Source: Eudromia elegans (Eukaryota > Chordata > Aves > Tinamiformes > Tinamidae). From it: a stretch of DNA of 64,000 nt. Numbering within the stretch: position 1 is the first letter of the stretch; every line of letters begins with the position of its first letter. The stretch spans positions 1-64,000 of the forward strand of contig PTEX01000094.1 in NCBI GenBank assembly GCA_003342815.1, given 5' to 3'. Shown here one piece after another: positions 63,481 to 64,000 of this stretch. Below the pieces are notes generated by a model. The model was not told the origin of the DNA, made no database searches, and saw nothing but the letters and a program-made list of their open reading frames with translations. A program made the translations under genes and the position numbers.

Positions 63481-64000
63481 GTGACTGCAGTCCCTGATTT
63501 CTGTAAGCCTGTCTCTTCATGTGCCCTGACGTTTCAGATCATGAAAACTCAAAATTTTAAAAAGCCCTGTCAAAATCTGTATCTAGCGTGCAATGCGAGT
63601 GTGAAGAGGCCTGAGCTGCATCCACTAATAAGCCAAAGATTTCGCACTATCTTTGTCCATGCTGTCCCCTGAGGAGAGTAAGGAGTTGGTTCCCACAGCA
63701 GATGCTGTGATCACTCTGGTGTTGCATGATCAGGTTCTTAAATGGAAGTAGGGTCCTGTGCCAGGAAGTTCAACAATTACCAGCAGTAGAGAAAATACTT
63801 TTTTCCCAATACAGGATTTCTAGTTGTCAGGGTGAGGCTGGGAAAGCCTAAATGCCCCCTCTGATTTCTCCTGCTGATGGAGCATAGTAGCATTAAACAC
63901 TTGGAAAACACCCTTCCAACTTCAGCAAGGACCTGGCATAGAGCTTACCTTTGGGATCAATGTGATAATGTTCCCAAGCCACTTCTACCAACAGGTTACC
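63481..64000. other. No gene recognised at the right edge
   Basis: Non-coding as far as can be seen; one 63-codon frame at 63481-63672 without features. The window ends here, so an exon starting from the promoter-like module cannot be excluded further on. Confidence 0.45.

Noticed and set aside
1-64000. tRNA, rRNA, spliceosomal RNA genes and CRISPR arrays
   Set aside because: I looked for tRNA box A/B patterns, U6-like 5' ends and regularly spaced repeats and saw none; a covariance-model scan would be the decisive test.

Overview
This is a gene-poor, AT-rich vertebrate window, and the repeats point to a bird. Two copies of the CR1 LINE (3595-4240 and 60831-~62110, both minus strand) carry the avian-type 3' region: the octamer-like AGAATCAT tail, then the conserved GGAAGGGACCT and CATCTAGTCCAA blocks. 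The second copy keeps the reverse transcriptase motifs F-A-D-D and S-G-V-P-Q-G-S. Single Ns inside homopolymer runs (18038, 23349, 23352) fit a draft eukaryotic assembly. Nothing prokaryotic is present: no operons, no CRISPR array, no rRNA or tRNA that I can recognise.

Layout. 1-3.6 kb holds no recognisable gene; its first ~540 bases are unusually CpG-containing and may be an old LTR piece. 3.6-4.2 kb is CR1 copy 1. About 4.2-52.8 kb is intron or intergenic DNA with microsatellites, homopolymer tracts, short tandem duplications, a 22-bp perfect palindrome, one probable and one weak MIR-type SINE remnant, and a few stretches with exon-like splice signals (18.05, 40.2 and 46.9 kb). The only convincing protein-coding sequence is one large exon at 53572-54594 (+). 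It encodes 340 codons, opens at a splice acceptor in phase 0 and ends at a stop, so it is probably the last coding exon of a gene whose earlier exons lie upstream, in or beyond this window. I do not recognise the protein. Just upstream on the minus strand, 53052-53243 looks like a possible terminal exon with a poly(A) signal at 52888-52893.

55098-57077 is a nearly complete DNA transposon of the pogo/Tigger group. It has both terminal inverted repeats, TA target duplications and a broken transposase, and it closely resembles the mammalian Tigger1 family as I know it. A Tigger1-like copy in a bird-type background is the most surprising observation here and raises the question of horizontal transfer. 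57.1-60.8 kb has no recognisable gene. 60.8-62.1 kb is CR1 copy 2. 63.1-63.4 kb is a CpG-containing stretch with a tandem interferon-response-like motif, a kappaB-like motif and two inverted CCAAT boxes: a possible inducible promoter or LTR.

No pathway can be reconstructed, because only one real coding exon is present.
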